Assembly (NCBI GenBank): GCA_036136335.1
Contig: JAYZQT010000030.1
Coordinates: forward strand, 5,263 to 69,262
Source of the DNA: JAYZQT01 sp036136335
GTDB lineage: Bacteria; Pseudomonadota; Alphaproteobacteria; MPNO01; UBA830
Length of the DNA stretch: 64,000 bases
Direction of reading: 5' to 3'
The notes beneath the pieces were generated by a model, which saw only the letters and a list, made by a program, of their open reading frames with translations, ran no database searches and was not told where the DNA came from. The translations under genes and the position numbers were made by a program. Shown piece after piece: positions 63,377-64,000 of this stretch. Within the stretch, counting starts at the first letter, position 1; the number at the start of each line of letters is the position of its first letter.

Positions 63377-63928
63377 ATGCAAGCCTTTCGGGCTCTCTGC
63401 CGGTTTCACGATGGCATAACCGACGCAGGGTACCTCATTGGGGCGTTTGGGCTCGCCTCCATGGCGACAATTTATTGTTATGAGGTTTTGACGCGCTACT
63501 TTCTTGGTATTGCCACTGACTGGGGAAACGATACATTTTCCAATCTTCTCGTGATTACCATCTTTTCCATGGTTCCCCACGCCACCAGGATGGGTCAGCA
63601 CATCGCGATCACGTTACTTGTCGAACTCTTTCCATCGTTGCTCACAGCGCTACGTATCTTTACTGGGATATTCGGTATAGCCGTCTGCCTGTTGGCGGCG
63701 TGGATGAGCTTCGAAGAAAATCTGCGCCATATTGAACTGGCAATTGTAACTGAACAGAACCGCCCCATCCCCAAAATATGGATGTCCGCCTGGATAACCT
63801 TTGGGTTCTTTACTTCGGCGTTTTATTTTCTTCGAGCGATGTTTTCCAAAGCCTGGGTAAGACCCATATCCTGGATAACCCCGGGCCGGTCTGAGCTTGA
63901 AGCCAAAAACAGCGAAGTGACCTCCTGA
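63377..63928 (+). CDS. TRAP transporter small permease (DctQ family)
   Basis: 183 aa, four predicted membrane segments (near residues 17-37, 51-71, 90-110, 128-150) with the conserved YEVLTRYFLG and MVPHATRMGQHIAITLL elements. It forms the membrane complex with the large permease, and its stop overlaps the large permease start (TGATG). Uptake is driven by an ion gradient in this family. Confidence 0.88.
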   Translation: MQAFRALCRFHDGITDAGYLIGAFGLASMATIYCYEVLTRYFLGIATDWGNDTFSNLLVITIFSMVPHATRMGQHIAITLLVELFPSLLTALRIFTGIFGIAVCLLAAWMSFEENLRHIELAIVTEQNRPIPKIWMSAWITFGFFTSAFYFLRAMFSKAWVRPISWITPGRSELEAKNSEVTS

Positions 63929-64000
63929 TGGAGTGGTACACAATCCTCATTATCGGTCTCTCAATACTGGTCGCACTGTTCCTTACAGGCGCGCCGATCT
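63928..64000 (+). CDS. TRAP transporter large permease (DctM family), 3' truncated by window edge
   Basis: Only the first 24 codons are present, starting ATG 63928 overlapping the dctQ stop. They encode MEWYTILIIGLSILVALFLT, a membrane segment, then GAPI, the usual beginning of DctM permeases. The rest lies beyond the window. Confidence rests mainly on the dctP-dctQ context. Confidence 0.75.
   Translation, partial: MEWYTILIIGLSILVALFLTGAPI

Overview
This window reads as a contiguous piece of an alphaproteobacterial chromosome, probably from a free-living, possibly marine, heterotroph. Several gene neighbourhoods typical of that class point this way: hisC-tyrA facing a DUF2125 gene; ftsE-ftsX-ydcF-plsC divergent from an MJ0042 zinc-ribbon gene; tlpA divergent from argH-(small lipoprotein)-lysA; argD-argF-hslO; a class I lysyl-tRNA synthetase; an alphaproteobacterial-type DsbB; and a SAM-II riboswitch in front of metZ. 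No rRNA, CRISPR array, phage or insertion sequence was seen. No function was confirmed by a database search; all assignments come from motifs and remembered family features.

Layout. 1-5.4 kb: aromatic amino acid and histidine synthesis (hisC 3' part, tyrA), a DUF2125 envelope protein, two overlapping DMT exporters and a ChaC-like gamma-glutamylcyclotransferase. 5.4-7.1 kb: two paralogous fumarylacetoacetate-hydrolase-fold enzymes. 7.1-12.8 kb: a lysophospholipase-like hydrolase, plsC-ydcF-ftsX-ftsE on the minus strand, a zinc-ribbon protein and hpt. 12.8-21.3 kb: lysA-lipoprotein-argH, tlpA, pyrD, sufE, a class IV aminotransferase, a methyltransferase and lysK. 21.3-26.4 kb: a minus-strand cluster of cytochrome P450, GMC oxidoreductase, alpha/beta hydrolase and metY. 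26.8-29.8 kb: SDR, GST, TauD-like dioxygenase and VOC protein on the plus strand. 29.8-35.8 kb: tRNA-Leu(CAA), yqaA-dsbB-coq7, a DinG-type helicase and heme A synthase. 35.8-44.1 kb: a SAM-II riboswitch with its own promoter and terminator controlling metZ, then apaG, trkH, argE, and on the other strand argD-argF-hslO plus a lipoprotein. 44.4-49.9 kb: a Rieske ring-hydroxylating oxygenase (alpha and beta), an ABM-like protein, a SulP transporter co-transcribed with an atypical M19 dipeptidase homologue, and a RidA homologue. 50-64 kb: an MscS channel, an FAD enzyme, formate-THF ligase, an MFS transporter, an SDR, a DMT transporter, a CoxL-type molybdenum hydroxylase subunit with CoxG, a SnoaL-like protein, and a TRAP transporter that runs off the right edge.

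How it fits together. Housekeeping biosynthesis (arginine, lysine, methionine, pyrimidine, purine salvage, heme A and ubiquinone, envelope division and lipid genes) is interleaved with oxygen-dependent catabolic modules and several importers or exporters. This suggests a metabolically versatile heterotroph using dissolved aromatics, organic acids and possibly organosulfur compounds. Sulfur assimilation into methionine has two routes here, MetY (O-acetylhomoserine type) and MetZ (O-succinylhomoserine type), and only metZ has a recognisable SAM-sensing leader.

The best non-coding signal is at 35794-35931. It contains a sigma-70-like promoter, a SAM-II pseudoknot aptamer starting almost at the predicted +1, an antiterminator that shares bases with the pseudoknot, and an intrinsic terminator just before the metZ ribosome binding site.
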